A program made the position numbers and the translations under genes. A stretch of DNA of 53,176 nt. Source: Nocardiopsis sp. CNT312 (GTDB taxonomy: Bacteria; Actinomycetota; Actinomycetes; Streptosporangiales; Streptosporangiaceae). The stretch lies in contig NZ_KI911536.1 in the NCBI RefSeq assembly GCF_000515115.1, forward strand, positions 79,836 through 133,011, in the 5' to 3' direction. Positions 23,352-32,521 of this stretch are shown one piece after another. Positions within the stretch are counted from its first letter, which is position 1. Each line of letters starts with the position of its first letter. The notes beneath the pieces were generated by a model, which worked only from the letters and a program-made list of their open reading frames with translations, was not told the origin of the DNA and ran no database searches.

Positions 23352-25913
23352 TCACTCGCTTGCCAGCGCCCCGGTGATCGAGGTGCCCGCGGCGCGCCGC
23401 CCCGGCACGACCGAGGCCAGCAGCCCCGCCAGGACCGCGATCGCGACGAACACCGCGATCTGGCCCAGGGGGACCGAGATCTGTGGGTCGGGCAGGACCG
23501 AGCCGATCGCCGCCCAGCCGAACAGCACCCCGAACACGATGCCGATACCCGCGCCGATCAGGCACAGCAGTACCGCCTCCACGCTCAGCATCCGCCGCAG
23601 CTGGGAGCGGGCCAGCCCCAGCGCCCGCAGCAGCGCCGATTCCCGGGTGCGTTCCAGTACCGACAGCGCCATCGTGTTGGAGATGCCGAACACCGCGATG
23701 ACGATCGCCAGTCCCAGCAGCGCCGCGATGGTGTAGAACGCGACGTCCATGACCGAGGAGAACTGCTCCTTGATCTCGGCGGCCGAGCCGACCTGGACCG
23801 TGGGGTGGTCGTCGACCGCCGCGAAGACGGCCTCGCGCAGGGCGGCGGGGTCCGCGCCGTCGGCGCCGTCGACGAACAGGACCTCGTCGCCGTCGACCTC
23901 AGGGAAGGCAGCGGTGAAGTCGGCCTCGTCGAGTGTGGCGCCCCAGAACCGGCCGCTGCCGTCGGTGAGCGCCGCGACCTCCAGTTCGAGATCGGTACCA
24001 CCCTCCACCGGGACGGTGTAGGTGTCGCCCACACCCGCCCCGGCCGCCTCGGCGTAGTGCTCGACCAGCAGCACCTTCCCGGGGCCCATGCCGGACACGT
24101 CGCCCTCGACGGCGTCGGTGGCCAGGTCGGTGCCGATCACGGCCCCCGTGTACGTCATCACCGACAGCGGTGTCCCGTCGTCGAGCGTCACCTGGGTCGT
24201 GCGCTGCCCGTAGACCGCCTCGACGGTCGGCTCGTCCGCCAGGGCCTCGCGGACCTCGGCGGGCACGGTGGGCACGGCGGGCTCCTCGTCGGGCCCCGTT
24301 TCCTCCAGCGAGAACTGCGGGTTGAGCTGGTACTCGATGGGGAACTGCTCCTCCAGTTGCGCGGTCATGGTCGTCTCCAGGGACGCGCTGACCACGGAGT
24401 AGCCGGTCATGAGCGTGGCGCCCACCGTCAGGGCGATCATGGCGGTGGCCGCCCGCCGGGGGCTGCGGGCGGAGTTGTCCACGGCCAGCGTGCTCGCCAC
24501 CCCGGCCCTGCGCAGCGGCAGGCCCAGGACGCGGACCGCGCCGCGCACCAGCAGCGGCCCGAGGACCACCACCCCCACGAACGCCACCAGCGCGGCGGCC
24601 GTCACCAGGACCGGCCCCTCCTGGGTGGGGCCGGTGGAGCGGGTGAGGGCCACCAGCGCCGCCGCACCGGCGAAGAGTACGGTCCCCGCCGCGACGCGGA
24701 CCCGGCCGGTGCCCTTCTCCAGCCCGGCCGCCGCGGCGCTCGTGCGCAGCGCCACCAGCGGGGCCACGCGCGTGGCGCGCACCGCCGGGATGAGCGCGGA
24801 GCACACCGTCACGGCCGTGCCGACGGCCAGCCCGGTGAGCACCGCGACCGGTGTGACGACCGCGTCCGCCCCCGTCTCGGTACCGGTGACCAGCGGGCCG
24901 ACCACGGCGGAGCCCGCCACCCCCACACCGGTACCCGCCAGGACGCCCAGTGCGGAGGCGACCAGGCCCACCACCGCCGACTCGGCGAGCACGGACCGGA
25001 ACACCTGAGAGCGCTGGGCGCCCACACACCGCAGCAGGGCCAGTTCGCGCTGGCGCTGGGCGATGAGGATGGCGAAGGTGTTGTAGATGACGATCCCGGC
25101 GACGAACATCGAGATGAACGCGAACAGCAGCAGGGCGATCCGCAGCATCTCCGTCGGGGCGCCGAAGCTCTCCGCCAGTGCCAGACCGAACTCCTCGCCG
25201 GTGGCCACCTCAGCGGCGGACCCCAGCGCCGCGGCCACGGCGTCGGCCGCCTCCCGGTCGGAGTACCCCTCGGCGGCGACGGCGTCGATCTCCGTGTAAC
25301 CGGTCGCCCCCGCGACCTTCTCCAGGGTGCCCGGATCGAGGACCACGGCCCCGTTGCCGCTGTAGGAGGGGTCCACCCCGAAGTTGACCAGGCCGGTGAC
25401 GGTGAACTCCCGCTCCCGCTCCCGCCTGTCGAGTACGGTCACCGTGTCGCCGACCCCGAACCCGGCCTGCTCGGCGGTGGAAGTGGCCAGGGCGATCTCG
25501 CCGCCGTCCGAGGGCAGCGCGCCCTCTGCGGCGGAGAACCGGACGGGGCCGTCGAAGGCGACGGCGGCCGGGGGCATGAAGCCGAACGCGCGGCCCTCGG
25601 CGTCCAGCAGGACGACCCGGCTCCGGACCAGGCCGCCGGCCGAGGCCGTCTCGGGTAGGGCGCGGACCTCCTCCAGGTGGTCGCCGGTCAGCGGCTCGGG
25701 CCCCTCATCGACCGGGGGCTCGGGGGCGGCCGGTTCGGCGATCGCGTCGACGCCGGTGGCCGAGCCCATGACGGACTCCTCGTAGTCGGCGTTGAGGGTG
25801 TCGGCGAAGACCATCGTCCCGGAGACGAACATGACGCCGAGCAGGATCGCCAGGACGGTCGTCACGTACCGGGACCTGTGCAGCCGCAGCCCGGCGAGCG
25901 TGGTGCGCAGCAT
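23352..25913 (-). CDS. ABC transporter permease with two FtsX domains (MacB-like)
   Basis: An 853-residue membrane protein. One helix near residues 15-40 (SRYVTTVLAILLGVMFVSGT) precedes a large extracytoplasmic domain (~45-245). The first FtsX module (three helices, ~255-380) contains IVIYNTFAILIAQRQRELAL. After two further helices, a second extracytoplasmic domain and a C-terminal FtsX module (~720-850) with IFGISNTMALSVLERTRE follow. Such proteins move lipoproteins, peptides or drugs by mechanotransmission, not by classic alternating access. The ATG at 25913 lies two bases beyond the ATPase stop, so the two are translated as a unit. The cargo is unknown. Confidence 0.93.
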   Translation of the reverse strand: MLRTTLAGLRLHRSRYVTTVLAILLGVMFVSGTMVFADTLNADYEESVMGSATGVDAIAEPAAPEPPVDEGPEPLTGDHLEEVRALPETASAGGLVRSRVVLLDAEGRAFGFMPPAAVAFDGPVRFSAAEGALPSDGGEIALATSTAEQAGFGVGDTVTVLDRREREREFTVTGLVNFGVDPSYSGNGAVVLDPGTLEKVAGATGYTEIDAVAAEGYSDREAADAVAAALGSAAEVATGEEFGLALAESFGAPTEMLRIALLLFAFISMFVAGIVIYNTFAILIAQRQRELALLRCVGAQRSQVFRSVLAESAVVGLVASALGVLAGTGVGVAGSAVVGPLVTGTETGADAVVTPVAVLTGLAVGTAVTVCSALIPAVRATRVAPLVALRTSAAAAGLEKGTGRVRVAAGTVLFAGAAALVALTRSTGPTQEGPVLVTAAALVAFVGVVVLGPLLVRGAVRVLGLPLRRAGVASTLAVDNSARSPRRAATAMIALTVGATLMTGYSVVSASLETTMTAQLEEQFPIEYQLNPQFSLEETGPDEEPAVPTVPAEVREALADEPTVEAVYGQRTTQVTLDDGTPLSVMTYTGAVIGTDLATDAVEGDVSGMGPGKVLLVEHYAEAAGAGVGDTYTVPVEGGTDLELEVAALTDGSGRFWGATLDEADFTAAFPEVDGDEVLFVDGADGADPAALREAVFAAVDDHPTVQVGSAAEIKEQFSSVMDVAFYTIAALLGLAIVIAVFGISNTMALSVLERTRESALLRALGLARSQLRRMLSVEAVLLCLIGAGIGIVFGVLFGWAAIGSVLPDPQISVPLGQIAVFVAIAVLAGLLASVVPGRRAAGTSITGALASE

Positions 25914-25915
25914 CG

Positions 25916-26767
25916 TCAGGCCTCCAGCTTCAACAGTCGCGAGGACACCGTCTCGGCGGTCGGGTCGGCGACCTCGTCCACCAGGCGGCCGTCGCGCAGG
26001 AACACGACGCGGTCGGCGTAGGAGGCGGCCACCGGGTCGTGGGTGACCATGACGACGGTCTGGTCCAGGTCCCGCGCCGAGTCGCGCAGGAACTCCAGGA
26101 TCTCCGCTCCCGAACGCGAGTCCAGGTTGCCGGTGGGCTCGTCGGCGTAGACCACCTCGGGGGCGTTGAGCAGGGCGCGGGCCACGGCCACGCGCTGCTG
26201 CTGGCCGCCGGAGAGCTTGGCGGGCAGGTGGCCGAGGCGGTCGCGCAGCCCCACCACCTCGACGATGTGGGCGAAGCGCTCGCGGTCCACGGGGCGACGG
26301 GCGATCTGGGAGGGCAGCAGGATGTTCTGCTCGGCGGTGAGCATCGGGAGCAGGTTGAACGCCTGGAAGACGAAACCGATCCGGTCGCGGCGCAGCAGGG
26401 TCAGCTCCTTGTCGCGCAGGCCGGTGATCGGGGTCCCGCCCAGGTGCACCGTGCCCGAGGTGGGCGCGTCCAGGCCCGCCAGGCAGTGCATGAGCGTGGA
26501 CTTGCCCGAACCGGAGGGGCCCATGATCGCGGTGAAGGCACCGCGGTGGAACTCCACGTCCACCCCGGCGAGCGCGTGGACCCGGCTGTCACCGGTGTCG
26601 TAGGTCTTGGTCAGCCCCCGTGCGACCACCACCGGCGGCGCTGTGGTCGCAGGGGCGGGCTGGGTTGCGGGCTCGGTCACGGTGAACGGCTCCAGGATCG
26701 CGGCGTATACGGGCACCGGGGGGGGAGGACCACCGACCGGCGCGGTCCCCAGGCTAGGCGCGGACAC
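25916..26767 (-). CDS. ABC transporter ATP-binding protein (MacB/LolD type)
   Basis: A 283-residue ATPase paired with the downstream FtsX-type permease. Motifs: Walker A GPSGSGKST (about residue 83), Q-loop FVFQAFNLLP, signature KLSGGQQQRVAVARAL, Walker B VVYADEPTGNLD and H-loop VTHD. DEPTGNLDSRSG is typical of the MacB/LolD group. The first ~45 residues are a Pro/Ala-rich extension before the ABC domain (VVVARGLTKTY), so the true start may be an internal codon. The minus-strand promoter should lie in the 26768-27000 gap. Confidence 0.92.
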   Translation of the reverse strand: MSAPSLGTAPVGGPPPPVPVYAAILEPFTVTEPATQPAPATTAPPVVVARGLTKTYDTGDSRVHALAGVDVEFHRGAFTAIMGPSGSGKSTLMHCLAGLDAPTSGTVHLGGTPITGLRDKELTLLRRDRIGFVFQAFNLLPMLTAEQNILLPSQIARRPVDRERFAHIVEVVGLRDRLGHLPAKLSGGQQQRVAVARALLNAPEVVYADEPTGNLDSRSGAEILEFLRDSARDLDQTVVMVTHDPVAASYADRVVFLRDGRLVDEVADPTAETVSSRLLKLEA

Positions 26768-27007
26768 CGCCCGCTCTCATCGGCCTACGGGATGATTCCG
26801 TGCCCCGGCCGAACGGGTGGGTGCACGGCCCCCGCCGATGCCGACGTCGGGCCCCACCGCCGACTTTCGTCGGGGCCCGGCCGGTCGCTTCGGGAGAACC
26901 GCACCGGCGCGGAAACCCTGTGGCCTGGAGCGATACCGGCCGTATCGACGATCGTCGGTCCGTTTTCCTGCTGATCGAAACGGTCGGTCCGGGTCGGTGC
27001 GCGGCCG

Positions 27008-27013
27008 TAGAAT
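27008..27013 (+). promoter_or_regulatory. -10 box for a leaderless transcript
   Basis: TAGAAT sits seven bases before an ATG at 27021, the spacing expected for a leaderless mRNA. The frame from that ATG differs from the LuxR-type frame that follows. The gap 26768-27007 otherwise shows only GC-rich inverted repeats and the divergent ABC operon promoter region. Confidence 0.45.
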
Positions 27014-27064
27014 CCGGCGCATGGACAAGCCGAGCGGCGGGGCGCCGGGCGGTGCCGCCCACAC

Positions 27065-27391
27065 GTGGCGGTGCGGCCGGGAGTGGTGGTGGACCTACCG
27101 TCTGCGCCTCGCCGGCTGGATCTACGCCCTCGGCCTGTTCCCGTTCGCCGCCCCGGCCCCGCGCCCTCGGCGGGGCGTCCGGAGGCCGAGCGAAGGCTGT
27201 CGGCTCTCACCGAACGCGAGCGCGCGGTGCTCGCGGCCGTCGCCGAGGGCAGGTCCAACGCCCAGGCGGGGCGCGCCCTGGGCATGCGGGAGGCCACCGT
27301 CAAGGCGCACGTCAGCCGGATCCTGGCCAAGCTGGGGCTGGCCAACCGGGTGCAGGCCGCCATCCTCGCCCACGACGCGGGCTGGGTCTGA
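27065..27391 (+). CDS. LuxR-type HTH protein, probably frameshifted at the N-terminus
   Basis: The frame ends with a complete LuxR/GerE DNA-binding domain: LSALTERERAVLAAVAEGRS, then NAQAGRALGMREATVKAHVS and RILAKLGLANRVQAAILAH. There is no receiver domain upstream. The GTG at 27065 has no ribosome-binding site. A leaderless ATG at 27021 starts another frame (MDKPSGGAPGG, then WWWTYRLRLAGWIYALGLFP), which loses sense near 27150, where the HTH frame becomes convincing. One missing base in the GC-rich run around 27150 would join them into one protein of about 123 residues: a short hydrophobic segment plus an HTH. A sequencing error, a real frameshift or a response-regulator remnant are all possible. 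Confidence 0.6.
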   Translation: MAVRPGVVVDLPSAPRRLDLRPRPVPVRRPGPAPSAGRPEAERRLSALTERERAVLAAVAEGRSNAQAGRALGMREATVKAHVSRILAKLGLANRVQAAILAHDAGWV

Positions 27392-28222
<831 letters not shown>

Positions 28223-28296
28223 CACGGCCCCTCCACCACACCACCAGCCGGCCGCCCCCACCGGACCGACCAGGAACAGGACGGACACACCCGACC

Positions 28297-29061
28297 ATGG
28301 GACTTCTCGAAGGTAAGCGCATCCTCGTCACCGGGGTGCTCACCGACTCCTCCATCGCCTTCCACGTGGCACGCCTGGCCCAGGAACAGGGCGCCACACT
28401 CGTGCTCACCGGCTACGGCCGGATGAGCCTCGTGGAGCGCATCGCCAAACGGCTGCCCGAGACGCCCCCGGTCCTGGAACTCGACGTCACCGACGACGAG
28501 CAGCTCGCCAGCCTCGCCACCCGCGTCGGCGAGCACGTCGACGGCATCGACGGCATCGTGCACTCCATCGGTTTCACGCCGCAGGAGGCCCTGGGCGGCA
28601 ACTTCCTCAACACCGAGTGGCGGGACGTGGCCACGGCCATGCACACCTCCACCTTCTCGCTGAAGTCGCTCACCACCTCCCTGATGCCGCTCATGAAGGA
28701 CGGCGGCTCGGTCGTGGCCCTGGACTTCGACAACAGCGTGTCCTACCCCATCTACGACTGGATGGGCGTGGCCAAGTCCGCGCTCACCTCCACCGCCCGC
28801 TACCTGGCCCGCTACGTCGGCGGCGAGGGGATCCGCGTCAACCTGGTCTCCGCGGGTCCGCTGAGCACCATGGCCGCGCGCAGCATCCCCGGGTTCTCCG
28901 ACCTGGCCGAGCACTGGCCCCAGCGCGCCCCGCTGGGCTGGGACGTGTCCAACCCCGAACCCGCCGCGAAGGCCGTCGTGGCGCTGCTCTCCGACTGGTT
29001 CCCGGCCACCACCGGCGAGGTGGTGCACGTCGACGGCGGCTTCCACTCCACCGGGGCCTGA
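28297..29061 (+). CDS. fabI: Enoyl-ACP reductase (FabI/InhA)
   Basis: A 254-residue NADH-dependent enoyl-ACP reductase, the last step of the fatty acid elongation cycle. Hallmarks are GKRILVTGVLTDSSIAFHVA (the long FabI-type cofactor loop), HSIGFTPQEALGGNFL, and the active-site segment YDWMGVAKSALTS, in which Tyr and Lys are spaced YxxxxxxK as in InhA. NLVSAGPLSTMAARSIPGF closes the substrate pocket. The ATG at 28297 is followed directly by the conserved GLLEGKRI. Members of this family are the isoniazid and triclosan targets; resistance cannot be judged from sequence alone. Confidence 0.96.
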   Translation: MGLLEGKRILVTGVLTDSSIAFHVARLAQEQGATLVLTGYGRMSLVERIAKRLPETPPVLELDVTDDEQLASLATRVGEHVDGIDGIVHSIGFTPQEALGGNFLNTEWRDVATAMHTSTFSLKSLTTSLMPLMKDGGSVVALDFDNSVSYPIYDWMGVAKSALTSTARYLARYVGGEGIRVNLVSAGPLSTMAARSIPGFSDLAEHWPQRAPLGWDVSNPEPAAKAVVALLSDWFPATTGEVVHVDGGFHSTGA

Positions 29062-29078
29062 GCCCCGGCCCGCACCGC

Positions 29079-29100
29079 GGCCCCCGCCTCGGCGGGGGCC
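29079..29100 (+). terminator. Terminator of the fabG-fabI operon
   Basis: GGCCCCCGCC and GGCGGGGGCC form a perfect 10-bp stem. A second hairpin (CCGGGGC/GCCCCGG, 29052-29069) overlaps the fabI stop codon immediately upstream. Confidence 0.8.
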
Positions 29101-29234
29101 TCTCCATGCCCCGCCGGCCGGATGCTCGCCGAGCGGCGCGGGCAACACGGCCGGGACCGGCCCGGGGTTCGCACCGGCGGCCCCGGCCCGGTGTAGCCTG
29201 CCCCACGGCACCGGCCGCGAGGAGGGGACAGAGC

Positions 29235-29996
29235 ATGGACCTTGGATTGTCGGGATCGCGCGTCATCGTGACCGGGGCGAGCCGGGGCATCGGCCTCGCC
29301 ACCGCCCGCGTGTTCGCCGAGGAGGGCGCCGACCTGGCGATCTGCGCCCGTTCCCCCGAACCCCTGGAGGAGGCCGCCGCCGGGCTCCGCGAGGCGGGGG
29401 GCGTGGTCCACACCCGGGCCCTGGACGTCGCCGACACCGCCGCGCTGGACGCCTTCGTCGACTCCGCCGCCCAGTACCTGGGCGGGATCGACATCGTGGT
29501 CTCCAACGTCTCCGCCGGCAGCAGCCGCGTCCCCGACCAGTGGGAGCGCAACTTCGCCACCGACCTGCTGCCCTTCGTCCGCCTGGCCGAGCGCGCCCAC
29601 CCGCACCTGGTCGCCTCCGAGCGCAGCGGAGCGATCATCCTGGTCTCCACCACCTCGGCCCTGCACACCACCCGCCCCGCCGGGGCGGCGGCCTACGGCG
29701 CGGTCAAGGCCGCCCTCAACCACCACGCCGCCTCCCTCGCCCGCGCGTGGGCCGGGGAGGGCATCCGGGTCAACACCGTCTCGCCCGGCCCCGTCGACTT
29801 CCCCGGCAGCGGTTGGGACCGTCGCCGCGAGACCGACCTCGAGTACTACGAGACCATTCGCAAGCGCATCCCCTGCGGACGCCTGGGCCGCCCCGAAGAG
29901 GTCGCCCGCGCCATCGCCTTCCTGGCCAGCCCCGTCTCCGCGTTCACCACCGGGCAGAACCTGGTGGTCGACGGCGGCTTCCTCGACCGCGTGTGA
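29235..29996 (+). CDS. SDR family oxidoreductase
   Basis: A 253-residue classical short-chain dehydrogenase. Cofactor motif VTGASRGIGLATARVF (residues ~11-26), NVSAGS in place of the usual NNAG, catalytic Ser in ILVSTTSALHT and Tyr/Lys in AAYGAVKAALNHHA. TVSPGPVDFPGSGWDRRRE is a longer substrate loop than in FabG. The ATG at 29235 has GGAGGGG ten bases upstream and a TAGCCT box near 29193, so it has its own promoter after the fab terminator. The substrate is unknown; the genomic position does not make it part of fatty acid synthesis. Confidence 0.92.
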   Translation: MDLGLSGSRVIVTGASRGIGLATARVFAEEGADLAICARSPEPLEEAAAGLREAGGVVHTRALDVADTAALDAFVDSAAQYLGGIDIVVSNVSAGSSRVPDQWERNFATDLLPFVRLAERAHPHLVASERSGAIILVSTTSALHTTRPAGAAAYGAVKAALNHHAASLARAWAGEGIRVNTVSPGPVDFPGSGWDRRRETDLEYYETIRKRIPCGRLGRPEEVARAIAFLASPVSAFTTGQNLVVDGGFLDRV

Positions 29997-30104
29997 GCCG
30001 GAGCTGCCGGCCGGGAACAGGTAGGGGCACGGTGAAGACCGGCGAAGCCCGGACGCACGGCCCCGGAGGTCCCTAAGACGGCGAAGCGAAAGAGGGGGGA
30101 AGAC

Positions 30105-30691
30105 ATGACCGCCCTGCCGGCGGAGCCGTCCCGGGCGCTTCCAGCCCCGTTCAGCCTGCGTGAACTGGCCCACCGCCCCGAGCTCCCCCGGAACCACGGT
30201 GGAGGTCACCGACGGGGCCGTCGTGATGTCTCCGGCCCCGTCGAAGGGGCACGCCGGTGTCCTGCGCCGGCTCTTACGACCGGGTGGCCACGCAGTGGCC
30301 GGAGGACCGTGTCGCCGAGCAGCTGTGTTCGGTGGAGGCACCCGAGGGCGAGGACTCCGCCCCTCCGGACCTGCTCATCGTTCCGGTCGAGGCCGAGGAG
30401 GAGGACGGCCGGCTGGTCGACCCCGACGACGTCGACTGCGTGGTCGAGGTGGTCTCCCCGAGCAGCCACAGCAACGGCACCAAGGTGAAGCCGTCGCTGC
30501 ACGCGCGGTGGCGCATCCCCCTCTACCCGCTGATCGACCCGAGGGAGGGCACCGCAGGGGTCTACTGGGACCCGCGCGGCGGCCAGTACCGGGCCCACCA
30601 CGACACCGTGTTCGGTGAGGAGGCCGTCCCGCCCGAACCGCTCAAGGACGTCCGCATCGACACCGGCGTCTTCCCCCGCCGCACCGGCTGA
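30105..30691 (+). pseudogene. Uma2-family (DUF820) nuclease-like gene broken by two frameshifts
   Basis: Three successive frames each carry part of a Uma2 protein. Frame A (from ATG 30105, good AGAGGGGGG upstream) gives FSLRELAHRPELP. Frame B gives TTVEVTDGAVVMSPAPSKGH (up to about 30255). Frame C gives APPDLLIVPVE, DDVDCVVEVVSPSSHSNGTK, PLYPLIDPREG and GEEAVPPEPLKDV. These are in family order: substrate strand, PD-(D/E)xK-like core, C-terminus. The shifts fall near a CCCCC run at ~30187 and near 30265. Each needs one extra base (or two lost). The gene is either a recent pseudogene or contains two sequencing errors. Confidence 0.75.
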
Positions 30692-30712
30692 GCGCCCCGT
30701 GCGGGGCGCTCA
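30689..30712. terminator. Bidirectional hairpin containing both convergent stop codons
   Basis: TGAGCGCCCCG and CGGGGCGCTCA form an 11-bp stem around TG. The first TGA is the stop of the Uma2 remnant; the TCA at the other end is the stop of the minus-strand helicase-like gene. Confidence 0.85.
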
Positions 30713-32434
30713 GGCCTCGCGCAGCACCCCCACCAGGCGGGTCGTGCGCTCGGTGCCCGGGTTGTCGCGCACCCCGGCCTCCAGACCGCCGCCGCTGGCG
30801 TCCACCACCGACACGTGGCGCACCGCCCGGGTCAGCGCCGTGTACACCAGCGGACGCGAGAGCGGTGCGTCCGGCGTCAGCGCCAGCACCACCGAGGGCC
30901 ACCGGCTGCCGTGCGCCGCGGCCACCGTGACCGCCCACCCCGGGCGCAGCGCCCCCGGATCGGCGTCCACCCGCGAGCCGTCGGCCAGCTCCACAGCCGC
31001 GACGCCCCCGTCCACCGCGCGCAGGTAGCCCACGTCGCCGCGCGTGTACCCCGGGCCGCCGGCGGCCAGCAGCACCCGGTCGCCCACGTCCAGGCCGCCG
31101 TGCTCCCCCGGCCCCGGGTTGAGCCGCTCCTTGCACGCGGCGTTGACCGCCGCCGTCCCGGCCGGGCCGTCCTCGCGCACCGCCACCACCTGCACGTGCT
31201 CGGAGCCGATGTCCAGTGCGCGGGGGATCGAGTCGGTGAGCAGTTGCAGCACCCGGTGGACGGTCTCCTCCGGCGAGGCCGCGGGCACCCGCACCACCTC
31301 GCGCTCCGGCGCCTCCACATCGGTCCAGGAACCGCCCGCCACCTCCCAGGCCAGTTCGGTGAGCGGTCCCGTGACGGGACCGTTGACCTCCAGCACGGCC
31401 GTGTGCGCGGTCCGTGAGGCCACCAGGTCGGCCACCACCCGGCCCGGTCCGGCCGAGGGCGCCTGGCGCGGGTCGGCGGCCAGCACCAACTGGGTGCCGT
31501 CCGGGCAGGCCGAGACGAGCTCGGCCATGCGGACGGTGTCCAGCGCCATCGCCTCGCACACCACCACCAGGCCCGCCGTCACGGGGGCGGCGAGCAGCCG
31601 GGCCAGCGGCACCACCGGCGGCGCGGAGTCAGTGAGGCGGCCCAGATCGGCCGCCACGGCCGACGCGCCCTGGGCGGTCGGCGCCGCCACGGCGCACCCC
31701 ACCTCACTGTGCTCCCCGATCCCGTGCAGGCACAGCAGAGCCCTGGCCACCTCGGCGGCGTCGCCGGGGCCGTGCAGCAGCACCGTGACCGGGCGCAGCG
31801 CGGCCGTCACCACCGCCGTGCCCAGCTCCCCGCCCAGCGCGAACCCGTGCCGCTCCGCCTCGGCCCGGGCGGTCTCCTCCGCCGTCAGCGCGTCCATGAC
31901 CGGCTCGCCGGTGTCGACCAGGCGGGCCACCTGAGCGCCCAGGCGCTGCTCGGCGTGGCCGAGGTCGGGCAGGGCGTGGAAGCGCTCGGCCTCCGGGACC
32001 TCGGGGACGCCGTCCTCGAAGTCGAAGTCCTCGTCGCCCTCGTCGGTGGACTCGAACACCACCGTGCTCCCCGACGCCTCGGCGGCCTCCAGCGCCGCCG
32101 CGGGGTCGGGCGCCCCCGTCTTGCCGACGATGGTCGCCAGCCGCCGCTCCTCCAAGGCGGTGTGCCCGCGCGCGGCGGCCTGGCGCAGCACGTGCGCGGT
32201 CAGGGCGCCCAGCCGACGCGGGTCGTCGGGGCGGGCGCCCGGACCCAGGTGCCTGCGCGCACAGAAGTCCGCCTGTTCGACGCTCACCCGGGGCAGCCGC
32301 AGCAGCAGCCACGGATCGGCGTCCAGTTCCGCGGCGGCGCCCGGACCCAGGGCGGCGACCAGCCGCGGGGCCAGGGAGGGCGGGGCGCCCATCCGGTCGA
32401 GGACGGCACTGACCTGTTCGACGGCCTCGGACAC
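30710..32434 (-). CDS. RecD2-like helicase homologue with degenerate ATPase motifs
   Basis: A 574-residue protein arranged like RecD2: an N-terminal region with helix-hairpin-helix-like segments (~20-110), a helicase core (~215-440), and a C-terminal UvrD_C_2 domain with the motif VYTALTRAVRHVSVVDA. QLVLAADPRQAPSAGPGRVV resembles the motif III segment that follows Walker B. The nucleotide-binding motifs are damaged: where RecD2 has GGPGTGKT this protein has HGPGDAAEVA (about residue 220), and the Walker B Asp-Glu is replaced in LVVVCEAMALDTVR. I infer that it does not hydrolyse ATP and may be a structural or regulatory DNA-binding paralogue. The GTG start at 32434 has GAGGGGGA ten bases upstream. 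Confidence 0.75.
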   Translation of the reverse strand: MSEAVEQVSAVLDRMGAPPSLAPRLVAALGPGAAAELDADPWLLLRLPRVSVEQADFCARRHLGPGARPDDPRRLGALTAHVLRQAAARGHTALEERRLATIVGKTGAPDPAAALEAAEASGSTVVFESTDEGDEDFDFEDGVPEVPEAERFHALPDLGHAEQRLGAQVARLVDTGEPVMDALTAEETARAEAERHGFALGGELGTAVVTAALRPVTVLLHGPGDAAEVARALLCLHGIGEHSEVGCAVAAPTAQGASAVAADLGRLTDSAPPVVPLARLLAAPVTAGLVVVCEAMALDTVRMAELVSACPDGTQLVLAADPRQAPSAGPGRVVADLVASRTAHTAVLEVNGPVTGPLTELAWEVAGGSWTDVEAPEREVVRVPAASPEETVHRVLQLLTDSIPRALDIGSEHVQVVAVREDGPAGTAAVNAACKERLNPGPGEHGGLDVGDRVLLAAGGPGYTRGDVGYLRAVDGGVAAVELADGSRVDADPGALRPGWAVTVAAAHGSRWPSVVLALTPDAPLSRPLVYTALTRAVRHVSVVDASGGGLEAGVRDNPGTERTTRLVGVLREA

Positions 32435-32521
32435 CTCGGCTGGTCCCCCTCGTCACGCGGTTCGCTGGACGCAGGAAACCCTATCCATTCCGGGTGACCC
32501 TCCGCTCCCGACCGACCGGCC

